64,000 bases of DNA, taken from contig VYZI01000083.1 in NCBI GenBank assembly GCA_013397695.1, positions 1,464,375 through 1,528,374 of the forward strand, in the 5' to 3' direction. Within the stretch, counting starts at the first letter, position 1. Every line of letters begins with the position of its first letter. Source of the stretch: Centropus unirufus (lineage: Eukaryota > Chordata > Aves > Cuculiformes > Centropidae). Shown piece after piece: positions 35,607 to 49,358 of this stretch. The notes under the pieces are model-generated. The model was not told the origin of the DNA, made no database searches, and worked only from the letters and a program-made list of their open reading frames with translations. Position numbers and translations under genes: made by a program.

Positions 35607-36683
35607 ATATATTTGAATCTCACAGCAGAAACAGATGTGAGCGTGGCCACTTTGATTGGAACTCCAAGTTATCATCATAAATAGCTATGTGGTTCCCTTA
35701 AGAATTTAATTAGTCATTTCTCTTGAATTATTCACTTGGAAAAAGACAGTGCACTGGGTAACTTTTAATCTAATTAGGCTATTAGCTAGTAGTAGTAGAT
35801 GAGCATCTCTGAATAGAAGGTGAACATGATTTTTCAGTCAATAGGGGTACTGGTCTTTGAGGGTAATGCGCATGGGTTTGTGGTGTTCCCTGTACTCATT
35901 AAGAGAGAATAATCTTAAAGAAAAAAAACAACTAGAAAACCCAGAACAACCAAATAAAATAAAAAAACTCATGGGGTTAAGCTGTGCCTTGTAGAATTTA
36001 GCCATATATTGAAAATTGGCTGAAAAGCTTTATAGAGAGATCTGGGCTGTAAAGATAAGAATTAAATATAGATATATATAGAAGAATTATATGTTGAATA
36101 TATATGAAAATACATTCATTTACACATTGCCTGAAAAAACTCCTCTAAATCAAATATAGTTTCCAGCACTCACCTGATCAAAATAAGAACACCTGCTTGA
36201 ATATTTTGTAATGAATAGAATAATGAGGCTGTATTTTAACTTTACTAAATCATTGGGAATAGATGTAAAGATTTATTTCACAGAACAAAAGCATTTAGGC
36301 AGGAGTTTATATTACTGTTATGCGTCAGTGATAGCAACACTGGGACTTCAGACTGCATTACTACAATGATTAATTAAAGGCCTTGTTCAGGATGAGTGAA
36401 CATCATTATTGTTTTTTAAATAGGAAAGGCAGATAACCATTACTGATTACTCCTCAATTCCCAGTCTCACTTGTTAAAGACTAAAGAATACTAAAATAGG
36501 TTGTATAGCTTTCATGAAGCTATAAACGGAGCCAAGAATAATATGATTAATATGCAACACATAGGAAGGTAAAAAGCAAGAGCTGGATTAGTTTAAACAT
36601 TAAAGTTACAAAAATGCTGCACTGCCGCGCGTGCAAATAAGACTGCTATTTTTATTAATAAGATAAAAGAAATTTAAGGTATT

Positions 36684-36734
36684 AAACAGTTAATTTTAAC
36701 AGTTTTAATTTTATCAGTTTAATTTAAACAGTTC
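36684..36734 (+). repeat. AT-rich ~14-bp tandem array, about 3.5 units
   Basis: Units are aaacagttaatttt (36684), aacagttttaatttt (36698), atcagtttaattta (36713) and the partial aacagttc (36727). Each full unit carries a TTAAT core preceded by CAGTT. Such a string of TAAT sites could bind homeodomain proteins, or could be simple slippage. No transcript evidence is available here. Confidence 0.8.
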
Positions 36735-37328
36735 TTTGTGGTTGCACAGAAAAGTTTGTTATGGATTTACAGATGCAGCTTCATTATTTGAAGCATGTGC
36801 ATGAACTGAAGGGAACAACCTCGCCTTGAAAAAAATGGAAATCATGGGTATATTAAGTGTGTCAGTAGGAATACTGAAATACAGATCTGCTAATTAATGC
36901 ACCATTAGAAGTTACATACATTTCTAAAGAGAAATTACTGAGAAATGTTATGTTGACTTGACTGAAATCAGGAATTACAGCCATAAGAAGTTTATGATAA
37001 GGCTTTCCGTGGGCACAATAATTTCTAGGCTGGATTTCTAGGGAGATATGCAAGCAGAGCTCCAATAACACTTTTTATATTTCCCTTGCAGAGGACACTC
37101 AGTTTTTCACGTCTGAGTGGTTGCCTTTGGTTGCCAGGTATAGAACAGAGAGTAGATTTCTTGGCTCAGTCAAGTGTATAAGCAGGCGCAAATTGTGGTA
37201 GTCTTACAGTACAGCAAAAAAACATATGTGCTGTGCACAAGACTTCTAATCCCATGATGTCCAGAATGGAACTAGAAACTAGGAAGTGTTGTGTTACAAC
37301 TTATATAGTTGGGATGATTAGAAAGTAT

Positions 37329-37491
37329 GGAATCACAGAACAATGGAGACTGGAAGGGAAGTCTGGACCTCATCCAGTCCAGTCCCAGCTAAAGCAGGGT
37401 CACCTCCAGCAGGTTGCACGGCAGAACTTCTCCATGGGGTTTGAATATCTCCAGAGAAAGGAGATTGCACGGCCTCTCTGGGTAGCCTGTT
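37329..37491 (-). mobile_element. CR1 LINE 3'-end fragment (third tail type)
   Basis: The + strand reads 'ggaatcacagaacaatggag', 'ctcatccagtccagtcccag', 'taaagcagggtcacctccag', 'tttgaatatctccagagaaa' and 'cctctctgggtagcctgtt'. The 'aaagcagggtcacct' and 'gaatatctccagagaa' blocks mark a CR1 subfamily different from both other tail types in the window. About 160 bases remain. Confidence 0.88.
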
Positions 37492-37862
37492 AACTAATGT
37501 TGTGGAATTTGCAGCAGTCAAGACAAAGCTGATAGATTTAAGTGTTAGAGAAATTTGAACGCTAGGAAAATTTACATTCTTTGTTGTGAGGAGCTTCATA
37601 CAAGGCTGTAGGGTCTTGATTAGAATCTATTGTCTCAATTGCTTTAACTGAAGAAGGTATTTGTCCTGTTCTTTCCAGGAAGAAATATGAAGAATGTCAG
37701 AGCATTCAACACCTTAAATGGGATAACTGAGTAATTGCCATCTTCAGTTCTTCTCTGGTAGTTCATTGATAGCAGGCCTTAGAAAAATAACCTTATTGTC
37801 TAGTGTTTCAGCCTACGCAAATGCTCTGATGCAGCAAATACAACTGAGTATGTGATAGGTGT
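37492..37862. other. Unique spacer between two CR1 copies
   Basis: About 370 bases of AT-rich sequence, with no gene or repeat recognised. Confidence 0.55.
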
Positions 37863-38380
37863 GATAGAATCATAGAATGGTTTGGATTGGAAGGGACCAA
37901 AGCCCATCCAGTTCCAGCCCACCTGCCATGGGCAGGTACACCTCCCTGGATTGGGGTGCTCAGGTCTTCATGAACACCACAAGGGATGTGGCAGCTACAA
38001 CTTCTCTGGGCAAACTGGGCATCACCACCCTCATTGTGAAGATTTTTTTCTTAATGTCTACACTGAACCCCTCCAATTTAAAGCCATTCCCCCATGATCT
38101 CCATGACTCCATGCCCTTGTAAAAAGTCCCTCCCCAGAAATCTTGTAGCCCCTTTCAGGCACTGGAAAGCCATTATAAGGTCTCCTCACAGCCTTCTGTT
38201 CTCCAGGCTGAACAACCCCAACTCTCTCAGCTGGACCCCATAGCAGAGGTGTTCCAGCCCTCTGATCATCTTCGTGTCTTCCTCTGGACCCGTTCCGACA
38301 ATTCCATCCATCTTATGTTTAGGATTCCAGAACTGGACACAATACTTCTGGTGGTGTTCCACTTTATCCATTCACCAGAG
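37863..38380 (-). mobile_element. CR1 LINE 3'-region copy, about 520 bp
   Basis: The copy starts with 'gatagaatcatagaatggtt', which includes the octamer tail in reverse complement. It runs through 'catgggcaggtacacctccc', 'aaagccattcccccatgatc', 'aaggtctcctcacagccttc' and 'aactctctcagctggacccc', to 'cagaactggacacaatactt'. The minus frame 38186-38371 gives CVQFWNPKHKMD and later MIRGLEHLCYGVQLRELGLF, the ORF2 C-terminal end, with a short lesion between the two blocks. It is one of the better preserved copies here. Confidence 0.93.
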
Positions 38381-41300
38381 TCTTGCACCATGTTCTACAC
38401 TTACAAATTCATGTTTTTTTTCTGGCACAGAATAGGACAAGGAGGGGTGGTATGATCATGTCTGACAGCTATGGAGACAGTAGCTCTTCATGGACCCTGC
38501 GCCAAAAGGATTCCCAGTAAAAAAGGTGCTTTGATCAGCTCCAGCCATTTTTGCAGTATAAAAAGAAATGTGTGTCCTTGTAAACTGATGAGGGGAAGAG
38601 TATAGCTAACCTCCTCATGCCTTCCTCTGTGGACAGCCTTCCAGACAAATAACAAAAGTATGGGAGGTCAGAGTTATTTCTACTTATTATAGCATTAATT
38701 TAGAGATATCTGTGAGTAAAAAATGCTTTCTGAATGAATCCATTTTAAGCATACAAAGTCTGAGCCAGCAAAATCTCTATTATGGGAAGTGTGTGCAGAA
38801 AGAATAAAATTCTCAACTCATCTTTTAAACAAAGAATTGTTTTAAGAAGTCTTTTTTGGACTCATCTTGCAAAGAACAGAATATAACCTTTGTGGTTCTC
38901 ACTGGACCACTCTATCCTGTTTTCTGTCCATCAATAAAAAACAAAGCACAGCTGAGCTGCAGCTACTTGCTTAACAGTCTCAGTGGCCAAGAATTGAAAT
39001 TCAAAAGGAGGTGCAAGCAAACAAAACCTGCACCAAAAGACATTAGTTCGCAAATAAGTAGAAAATAGGCAAGTAATAAAGATGTGTTCTCTGCTAAACA
39101 ACACAGGCAACACGCAGTGAAAGAACAGCAGAAGATTCTGGTGGTAAAATAGTTCTGGTAGCACATAACAAAGCACTGACAATTGTGTAAATCAGAGCAA
39201 CCAGTGAGTGATCCAAAGTAACATTTTTCAAAAAGCTCTTAGCATTCAGGGTCCTACTTGGTTACTCAAACCTTCTACAAATGTAATTGGAAGTGAAAAT
39301 GTTAGGTGGCCTTCTTAATGTCTTTGCTCTTTCCTTCAGATGGAAAGGACTGGCTTCCTTCAGGAACAGCAAAGAACAACTCCCTCAAAATCCTGTTTCT
39401 GGTGAAAGACTAAGTTCTGGCTGGAACTAGCAATAAGAATTCTGTGTCTTGGAAGAAAATATGAGAATAGTAAGGGCATTCTTGCCAATTCTAGATCTCT
39501 TATAGCAGATGGGTCTTCATTCAAATAAGCATGTCCACCTCTTTGAGTCGAGATTAGAACATTTCCTCATGCTGCCAGTTTTCAACACAAAGTGAGCATA
39601 GTCTGATATTCAAGGCATTGTATCATATATCAGAGCTTTTTTTTATGAAAAGCTCTAAACAGATTTTTTTTTTAGCTTGTATTAAAATCTTTTGTATTTT
39701 ATTACTGGTAGATTAGGACATTTGAGACTTTTTTCATACATTTCTTCTGCTGTGAAACAAGTTCGGATACTGCTGGTACATCAATTATATAAAGAAAGAA
39801 AAAGTCAAATAAAATAGATTAAATTCAAAGACATTTAACTCAGAAGCATCAGCTGACTCTAAATGATATCTTTTATATAAAACCTTCTATTTAACCTGCG
39901 TAACACCTGTATCTTGCAAATATATATGTGACTCTAGTGATACTCCTCACTCCTCCCAATTTTTCCTGCTCCTAAATAAGAAAGGTCTCTCTGACCCCCC
40001 TGGAAAGACAACAGAAATGTGTAGTTCCTCTATATCAGATTTAGTAAATCTCTTCAAAAATCTAGAAGTGTTTTATCCTTTCATAGCGTTTCACTATTCA
40101 CAATTTCAAAGTTAAAATAAACCCTGACATTTAAGTATTTCTTCACTACTTCCTCAAATTGGCATTTTTCATTGTTTCTGTGCAGTGTCTTTACATTAAA
40201 TGCTTAATTTTGGGTTAAGTCATGCATTTCAGCCTGCCCCAAGTTGGGGGTTTTGTTGTTTTTTTTTCCTCTCTCTCTTTTGCTCTCAGATTACGTGAAA
40301 AGTTCATCAAACCACTCTCTAATTTTGTAGATTCGTGTACAAAACTACAACATCCATTATTTTCCCACCTGTAGTAATGTTCCCTCTGTAAAGCTCAATT
40401 AGAGCTGTAGAAATGTTCATTAAACATTATTTCCACAATAATGCACTGTGAACAGATTTTTGTTCTATATTTACATTACTGTAAATTAGGGAAGAAGCAG
40501 GATTGAAATGTTGCAGAACAGCTGCCCGAAATGGCTTCAGTTCTGTATTGAGGATGACAAAATGAGGTGTTTGACTTCAGGATGAGCAATTGTGCAAGTG
40601 GGAGAAGGGTTTGTGTGATACCACTACCATCTTGAGGTGAGTCAGAGTAATACAGAGAATTTCTGTTCTAACAGAAGGCCCTTGAGCCTGAATATCATTC
40701 ATTTCTCCTTGTTCTGTGTCAGCGTGTGTTATAGTTAAAAATTTTCAGTCTGCCTACTACTAAACCTACAAATTCTTGCACAATAATAGCAGCTCTTTAA
40801 ATGCATGCATAGGTTTATAGCCTTGATATTCTAAAAGTGAATTAATACTCTTTTTCAAGTTCAGACAAAACATAGACAGGGGACAGTGCTGAAAATTTGT
40901 CCACAGTACTCACAATTTAATTTAAAATCTCATGCTGTTTTTAACATTTGCATTGCTAAGCACTGAAAAGTCTTACTAAAGACCATATAGAAGTTAATCC
41001 TTTATTTGGATGTTGATATTCTTTATACTTTTGGAGATGAAGAATGAAAGAACTATGAAGTCAAAGACCACATCTGGCTGAGAAAACCCCTCAATGGAGA
41101 TTGCTGAGAGATAATTGTGCAGGTACTTGTCTTTTGTCGCACTCTTTTCTAAATGACAGTTTGGAGCTATGATAGTTGAACAATTAAAGTCAATAAGCCT
41201 TTTTTACCTGAGCTAGAGCAGACGTTTTTATTTATGTGGGAGTGTTGTTGTTAAACAGATTTTTTTGAAAGCACTTGGATAATACTGTGATTTATGTGTT

Positions 41301-43128
41301 ATTTGAAGAATAATCAGACAAAATAATAGTAGGCTTGTTCCTACACATGGGATTGGGAAGCTATCCTATATAGCTTTTCGGAGAAGACTCTAGGTTTAAT
41401 TCTGTCGATTCAAACATTAATTGCAGAATCAACAGAGCAGAATTAAAAGAAAATAATTGTAGTGAAGTAATTCATTGTAGAGTAATTATATCAGAATATT
41501 CTACTTTTTTTTTTCCTCAAATAAAATGAAAAATAATTTCAAGATACTGCAATCCATAGCTAAGCATCACGACCATATACGTTCCATGGTGGTTGTCAAT
41601 AGATGCTTCAATACTTCAAGCTGTGCTATTGATCATTGTCTGCTTTTTGTACCTTAGTCCCATGAACTTCAGATCCAGGTTCTTAATGTCTCCTTAGCTT
41701 TGCTCTGCCCTCCTTGGGATCTCAGCATGTCTGCAGCGGATCCATTTGACACACAGTGTATCACAGTGGTTGGCTTTTCTATATCTTGTAGAAGCTTGGT
41801 TTGCTTGCAGTGCACTAAGGAGGTTCTGATTTTATTTCCAGTAACTGCACATCTAGGACTTACTCTTTCTGGTTTTGGTTTCAGGGTTTTGGGGTCTTTT
41901 CTTATATTGGATTTTATTGGCTATACTTTGTTACTTACCTAAGTGGATTCCTGTTTTTGTTTTCATGCTCCCTCTGAGGAAAGTCTTTTTCCACTTTAGG
42001 CTTTTTTCTTTCTTATTACTTTGTGGTCCCTTGACTTCACAATTTTTTTTCAGATTTCACTAAAACCACTGTTTAAATGATGGTTCTAGAAATAGTCTGA
42101 CCTTACCAATCACCTTTCTTTGCTGCTAGATGATGCATGCTATCTTCCCACTTCTACTTACAATGAGTCTTTGAAATGGTCATTGGTTAGGGTTACTTAA
42201 ATGTTTTATCCTCCATCCCTCAAATTCAACATTTGGAATTGATGTGTCATATGATTTAGGGCATTTTTGCTTTACTTGTGTTTATTAGAAAGGATATTTT
42301 AACATATAATTTTTTGAAGATCACAGTAAAGGGAAGCAAGGATGCACATAAAACATCTTCTATGGCTCAGGCTGTGTTTTAATGAAGAATTATGAGCATG
42401 ACGGGTGTTAGAGCCATATAAAACTGCACTCTGATTCCCAGGAGATTTGAGGAAGCTTTTCAACAGTGGATCTTGATTTTTTTTTTTTTTTGGTTTCAGG
42501 AAAGGAACTCTCATTTGAGGCTGTCAGGGTTCACTGATTTTGAAATTAAGCCACTATAGAGAACTATCACAGCCCTTCTTATTCATGTAAAAGCTGAGGC
42601 AAGACGATCTAAGCTGAAACTGTATGTTTACAGGTCTCTTTTCTCAAGTTACTGGTATTTGAATTATTATGTCAAAGAGAAACCATCGTATCAACATGGA
42701 AATGCCTTCGTGAAAATATTTGTCAAACTGTCCACTGCAAATCAGAGTGTTTGTTCTGAAGTGACTCCATGCCAGCAGACCAGGACTGCTGCTTAAAAGC
42801 TTTAAGGTGCCAGCCTTCTCCAGTGAGGCTCACAGAGAGCAGATGCTGCTTCATTTGGCTTACAAAGCTTTGTACTTGAGCTTTGGTGAGGAGCAGAACT
42901 TTACTGTCTGTGCAATCCCTTCATATTTGTCGGGGTTTGGCGGCCCCACAGTCTGTTCTTCCTCGCTAGCACTACTTTTCCTTCAGGAAGAATTTGATGA
43001 AAATATGGTTAATCTCACCAGGTGATTGTGAAAACATGTTTTTCAGTCAAATCAGTCCTGAGCCTAGGCCTTTTTCCGCCGGCACTACCCCAGGTCAATG
43101 TATGGGTAACGCTGGCATGTGCCTAAAT
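38381..43128. other. Unique non-coding stretch, 4.7 kb
   Basis: AT-rich sequence without recognisable mobile elements. It contains a 9-bp hairpin at 39632-39656 and T runs at 40256-40270 and 42477-42491. Open frames reach about 83 codons and show no domain. Confidence 0.6.
39632..39656. repeat. Short perfect inverted repeat (9-bp arms, 7-base loop)
   Basis: agagctttt (39632-39640) is followed by the loop ttttatg and the exact complement aaaagctct (39648-39656). The shape recalls a bacterial terminator, but in bird DNA it has no such meaning. Confidence 0.6.
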
Positions 43129-43349
43129 GATAGAACCATAGAATCATTATGGTTGGAAAAGATCTCTGAGATCATACAGTCCAACCATCAGCCCAACACC
43201 CCTGTGCCTGCTAAATTGTATCCCAAAGTGCCACGTCTACTCAGCTTTTTTACACCTCCAGGGATGGAGACTCCATCACATACCTGGGCAGTCTCTTCCA
43301 GGGCTTCACCACCCTCTGGGTAAAGAATTTTTTCTAATATCCAGTCTAG
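43129..43349 (-). mobile_element. CR1 LINE 3'-end fragment (second tail type)
   Basis: The + strand begins 'gatagaaccatagaatcatt', keeping a recognisable octamer tail, then reads 'ggttggaaaagatctctgag', 'gtccaaccatcagcccaaca', 'acctccagggatggagactc' and 'gggcttcaccaccctctggg'. About 220 bases are present, matching the copies at 23410 and 31509. Confidence 0.92.
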
Positions 43350-46300
43350 TATGATCATACAAATTACATATGAAAACAGGCAAGGAAGCCATCAGCTACT
43401 GCCAACATCTCTGGCTGGTCTAACAGGTGTAGACAGCAAAAAGAAGGAATATGTGATTTTGTACCATCTAGGCTGGCCTTCCAGAGATTTTAATCTATAT
43501 TCATTCTTTCTAATTCAAAATTCACTTTAAACACAGAAAAAATCTGGCTGAGCTGTGCCAATCATCTAGAACACCAGCTTTTGATATGAATGTGCATGAG
43601 CAGCTCGAATATGCTGTAATATTCATGTTTATGGTATGTGCTAGGAAGTGTATCTTCTACCATTTTCTGTATAAAGGAAGATGTGGCTGATGAAGTTTGG
43701 GTTCTAGGTTCTCGTTATATTGTTCAGGCAGCAATATATATAAGTTGTGCCTTTAGGATTTAGATCTTTCGGTCTATAGATTTTAGATGATGTCATAGTC
43801 AAAATATAACAAAGATTCTCTGAAGCCAATACTAATTTTTACTTTTTCTGTTTTGATTGCATTTCCCCTCTTTAGAAGAGAGGAGAGGAAATGGCTGAAA
43901 TTGCAGGCTTATTTTAATACAGATATATTTTTTCTACTGGTAAAATATTAAAGATAGCTATTCATCGTCCAAATTCAGTTCTGCAGTCACACTGCAGCAG
44001 TGCAATTAAACGGAGAGGAAAGCAGGGCAGTGTCCTCTCAAAAACATTCCCAAATGCGCATGCAGGTACAGCAGGGCTGGACACCTGTAGGTCTATAGTG
44101 TGATCTGAACCTGTATATGTATAAGAAAGAGTAGGAAAAGCCTGTCCTTTGCTTTAGGTCAGTAGAAGCTGAGTGCCCGGTTCTTCAAAGGTTATGGGAA
44201 ATGTGTGGATGGCAGTCAGAAGAGCTGTATAGCAAAGGTGGTCATAATTTATTTGCCAGCCACATTTCATATTGCCCTGGATCGGTAAGACAGGAGAGGA
44301 CAAATTATGGCTCTAACTGGTATTCTGGTTTAAACAGGGCTATAAACATGTCCCTTTACCACAGGATTTACAAAAGGGCTGTCTTTGGCCTAATAAAAAG
44401 GCTTATTTTGGACATTAAGCTTTCTTAGATGGAAAGTGGTGCAAAGAATTAAGTTATGGACTGGGACAAAACAAGTCTTTTTCTTTGCTGCTTTACATTT
44501 AAAGTTACTTAAAGCACCCTAACTTTGGGGAATGTTTATTCACTCAACAAGGTGTGATCCTGCCCCATGGGAATAGGCAGTAGCTTGATTCATGGCCTCC
44601 CTAAGTGTCTTCAGTATTTCACAGGTGTCTCTAGGACTCTTGGACTTCAGACTTGCCTCAGTGTTCTGAACAGTCAAGGATCATTACCACTCCAGTAAGG
44701 AATCAACTGTAGAATTAATTTTAATTATCAGATCTCTGAAGATAATAAATGCTGATTTAAAGGATAATAGTTGGATTTAAATTAGCAGCAATGATGCTGA
44801 ATATCTTTTTTTTAATGGTCGGTTTGTCTTACAAATGATATGAAGACTGGTGAAAAGCTCTTTGAAGTCACCTGAGTTTTTGTTGAAGCTGAGAGTCTTC
44901 GGTCCAAGCCTTTAGTGTCAATCTCACCTGTACTCATTTGAGTAAAGACACAGTAAATCTATTTTAATCGATAAGTAGAACAGATTGTGTAATAACTGCA
45001 GGGCTTTTTTATTAATATATTGTCCCATGATTTTACGTGTCCTTGCATTTATCTAAATCTCCCTTAACAATGCTTCTAATCCAGTCAGCTGGAGTTGCAA
45101 CAATGTCTAAACACACAGAAAATACAGTCAAGTATTATGGTAATTTTACTTGTGTCTATTTTAGTACTTGAACATGAAGCTATCCATTATACCCAGCCTT
45201 AATTCAAACAAATATTCTGTGGAAATATAATGAAAGCTCTGATTAATCTAGCAATTTAATGTTTTTTTAATCAAGGTATTGCTGAGATAATTTTGTAAAT
45301 CTGATAAATTACACTGAAAGCTAGATTGACAGGAGATACAAATGATAGCTACTTAAATATTTAAATCCTTATATAAGAGGTTTGTATATAGAAAATAGGT
45401 AGTTATTTTTTAAATCTCCAGAACCACCATTTAATACAAATAAAATTTATGAAGTTCCCAAATGTGAAACGAAATTATTTTATAAATATACATTTTAATC
45501 ATGGTAAGAAACTAGACCAAAATTGTTCATGATTAATATTTTCATGGTACAGGGAACAGGGGTGATGATGTTTGTGACAAATGCTCCCTAAATATATCAT
45601 GTGAACTCCTTTGGAGAAAAACTGAAATCCAAAGTTTTCATGTCATGTGACATGGTAGACTTCTTTCAGTCTTTTAAAATGCATGTTTCCATTTGAACTT
45701 TAATTCATTATATGAAATTTTCAGGGTTTCTAGTACAAACATTTTACTTTCTTTTACAGACTGTTTAACGTAGCTGTATGGTAATTATTGCTCTTACCCT
45801 GCTTCTTCCAATAACCCTTTGCTGTTGCACTTCTGCAGAGCATGAGTAGAGACTTATCAGAAGATTTAAGGAAAACAATTTTGTTAAGTAGCTCAGGAGT
45901 CTGTCATTCACACAGCTTTTTCAGGCTGCTTTTGTCATATCGAATATAAATTCCTTTTGTTATCCACCAAGATCCTATCTGCTCTTGCATAAGAGGAGGA
46001 AAGTGCTACAAAGGAGGTTGCAAATGGAAAACGAAGTTAAAGCCCATAACTTATTCTCTTTTTGGTATGAACTTGGAGTAAAAGCACTAAGGAAAAGTTG
46101 GAAGACTCCAGACTGCTTCTCCAAAAAATTAAAGTGCTAGCAATATTAGGCAGCCTCTTGAAGAGACAAGGAGTAAACTAATGCCCTTCCTTTTTTTTAA
46201 AAATCCCAAAGGATACATATTTGAAACCCAGTGGTGCCATCAACTGTTCCAACACCTAAAACTCCAGTTTCTCTCTCAGCTGTCACAGTATTATTTCCAC

Positions 46301-47282
46301 TTCTAGAGAAACACATTGGCAGAAATTTGGGTTTATACCCTTGAAGTGCCTTAAGTGCTTAATGAAAGAGGAGGTAGATGCTTTAAGTATGGTCAGCCAT
46401 GGTTTGTTCTGTAGTAATGCACTCCAGCTCTAAGATCTTAGAAACTGCTATTTAGTACCTTAATGACCATGGAGAAGTAAGAAGGACTGGAGGGAAGTTG
46501 AGCCTGGGAAAGGGGGAGAATGGGTGTTTTAAATGTTTGTCTTGTTTGTTTTCAAATACCATTATCAGTAATTATTTATTCTAATTGGCAATATTTTAAT
46601 TCCCCAGGCTGAGCTTGATTTGCCTGCAGCAGTACTTTGTAAGTGAATTCCTTTTTCCTTTTCTCACTCTTATTTTCTCTTATACCATTGTGGGGATGGA
46701 GGGCAGTGAACAAGCAGTTAAAATATCTTAGTGACTGAAGTTCCCTCCACATTCTTTCTTTACTGGCGCCATATGTATTTTAGCCTTTTTGATATTTTAA
46801 CCCTTTGCATTTTACAATAAATATATTACCTTAACTGAATATTAAAATATGGGGAATGGCATTATCTTGTTATTAGAAGCCTCCTTATGTAGAGGGGAAA
46901 CAGCCCTCTGCCATCTCCTATTTCTTATACTGTCAACCTGGTGAGAAGTAACATAGGAACTAATTTTTCTAATATAAGAGAACATAGGCACAAAGGGAGC
47001 AACTCAACCTCTTCGCAGTGGCTCATTTAATCTGTGCTACAATTCATTTTATTCCACCCAAAAGAAGAGGAGGAATTGTTGTTCACCTCTAGCCCAGATG
47101 AGCCTATAGTCTGTCTGAGGTTTGCAGATAGTATTACTGTGTAAAACTGGTGAATAAGGAGTAGAAAAAATCCATAGAGCAATATAGGCTAAGGCAACTG
47201 ATATGCCAGTCATGTTTTTTCTCTCCAGTTTATACATTGCTGATGTTAACATTACAGGATTATGTAACTACCTTTTTGGGGG
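43350..47282. other. Unique non-coding stretch, 3.9 kb
   Basis: Strongly AT-rich between 44900 and 45520, with dense TAAT/ATTA words. No gene, RNA or mobile element recognised. Open frames are at most about 75 codons. Confidence 0.6.
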
Positions 47283-47582
47283 GTCAGGAGAGGAGATGGA
47301 GCCAACCTATTCTCAGTGTTATGTAGACAAAGGACAAGAGATAATTACAACAAATGAAAATGCAGGAAATTCCATTTAAACATAACAAAAACCCCTTTCT
47401 CCTGGGAGGACAGACAAACCCTGGAACAGGTTGTCCAAAGAGATTGTGGATTCTCTGACCTTGGAGATACTGAGAACCTGATGTAGATGCAGCTGTGAAC
47501 AACCTGCTATGGTTGACCCTGCCTGGGGGAGGAGGAGTGGGTTAGACTGTTTCCAAGGTCCCTTCCAGCTTTATCCAGCTGT
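47283..47582 (+). mobile_element. CR1 LINE 3'-region fragment
   Basis: The sense strand reads 'gtcaggagaggagatggagc', 'caacctattctcagtgttat', 'ctggaacaggttgtccaaag', 'agattgtggattctctgacc', 'tgaacaacctgctatggttg' and 'ccaaggtcccttccagc'. This is the ORF2 C-terminal end and 3' UTR in sense orientation. The octamer tail itself is lost beyond 47580. Substitutions and small gaps are frequent. Confidence 0.88.
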
Positions 47583-49358
47583 GTTGACACTTCCAATCGG
47601 TACTTTTGAACCCCTGAATAGCAGAGAAATAAAAGAAGTCACTGTAATAACTAGGATTAATACAGGGCAATGCCACTAATTTCTGTAAAAAGCCATCTGA
47701 AACTGCCTGAAATGTTGGCCTTTGAAAATAAATTGCATTCAAATCACCCAGCTGCAGACAATTTTAGTAAAAACATTGCTGAGCTGATACGTGGGTTGAT
47801 GATGTTTCCATTGGCTATGGTTTGCAAACCTCCTATTAATTTCTCAACTGAAGCTACATAGTCATTCATCTTTTGAAAAGCTATTCCAAAGATTTATGAA
47901 AGCATAATATGAGAATAAGACTAATGTATTATCTGAAAAGCGCATTAATGTTCACACTACTCGTGGCATAAATCAGGGGTCGAATGGTCATTCATATCAG
48001 AAGGGCTAAAGCTCCCTATACTGTCTCCTTAAATTCATGCCTACTAGCATGTAAATTTTGTTACCCACATTAAGAAATGAGCCAAAGTCCATATGTTCCA
48101 GTGGCCTGAACCTATGAATATTATCAAACGTAACTCCACATGGAAAGACTGGAACAGACGAAGGGAAATATACTGAAGAGAAAACTTAGTGTCTTGTGGT
48201 TTTCATCGTTTGGAGTTCAATGCTTTTCTTGTACACAACAGAGTCGTGTTGAGATCTAAGAGACGCTGCTTGTTCTGAGACACAAGAGTAGCAAGAGTTT
48301 TTCTACAGTGGCTACTAAAGATGCTTTGCATTCCTTTGAAGCAACTACAGCCGCAGCTGTTAGGAGTACCATAGCTGTCATAATGGGATTAAGCACTCCA
48401 AACCCCAATTAGGTGAGTCACAATAAATTCCCAAAACAGTTTATTCTGGGTCTGCTGTACATTAAACGGTTGTGATAATGATGGTTTTGTCCATAGAATG
48501 ACAAGAATGAAAATCCTTTATGTATTTTACAGAGATGAAAAAGTGCTTTCCAATTTTATCTCTGTTTTCCTTTTAAAATGTTGAGGGGGTTTGTTTTGCA
48601 AGTGCTCCAAGTGAAGACTGTTTCCAGCCTTACAGAAATCCAGCCATCCCAAAGGTGAAACACAGTCATTAAACCAGAGATCAGCAAAGCTGCAAAGTGG
48701 TTGTTGCTAGGAATGGATCATTAAAAACTTGTAGGTGTGAAATGGCACTTAATAGGAGATATCTCAGCTGGATCGGGAGCTAGGAGATCAGAGAAGGCAA
48801 GACACTGAACATGCTTCAGTTTTCGTATTTCAAACAGTGAGAAGGATGCCTTTATGAAGAGTCTTGAGACACTCAGGAGAAGAAGCATCAAGTTAACACA
48901 GACTGTGCGGTGGGATTTTACCAGGGTACCAAGGTCAACACCTTTCAAAGAAAAATGCTGTGTGCACTTTAATGACTGCAAAAAGCAGCCCATCCCTTAC
49001 CTAGTTCCGAAGTTATCCCTCTTGGTGACAGCTTGGAAAGCAACATTGCATGGCCTTTTTAATTAAATTGAAGTATTAGGTGGAAAATCTATAGCTCAGT
49101 GAATAAACATTGGTTGTTTCTATTTACTGAAATTTCCTTGGAGATTTCGTCTATATATTCTGGAAGCTTCCAATTAACTCTCTTCATTAAATAATAGAAA
49201 AAAACCATATTGAGATCTGTTCTAGCTTTAGGACCTTTTTATTCTAATAACAGGACCACTATTTGACCAGATTGAACCTGGTTGGTTATTCTCTCGAATG
49301 CTGCATACAGAGCTTCAAAAGCCCTTGCCATTTCTGTCACTATGGGTTATCAAAGAGA
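47583..49358. other. Unique non-coding stretch, 1.8 kb
   Basis: No gene, RNA or mobile element recognised. Opposed open frames at 48721-49066 (up to 90 codons) have no recognisable protein similarity. Confidence 0.6.

Larger units (their letters stand above)
31943..37328. other. Unique non-coding stretch, 5.4 kb
   Basis: Mostly AT-rich sequence without recognisable repeats or genes. It contains a 13-base A run at 34710-34722, a G-rich patch at 33551-33600, a G-quadruplex candidate at 35571-35606 and an AT-rich 14-bp array at 36684-36734. Several TAAT-rich stretches (35700-35790, 36340-36400, 36600-36740) look like conserved non-coding elements in base composition only. Confidence 0.55.

Noticed and set aside
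39632..39656. Hairpin followed by T-rich sequence as a transcription terminator
   Set aside because: Intrinsic terminators are a bacterial feature; the host is a bird and no gene precedes the hairpin.
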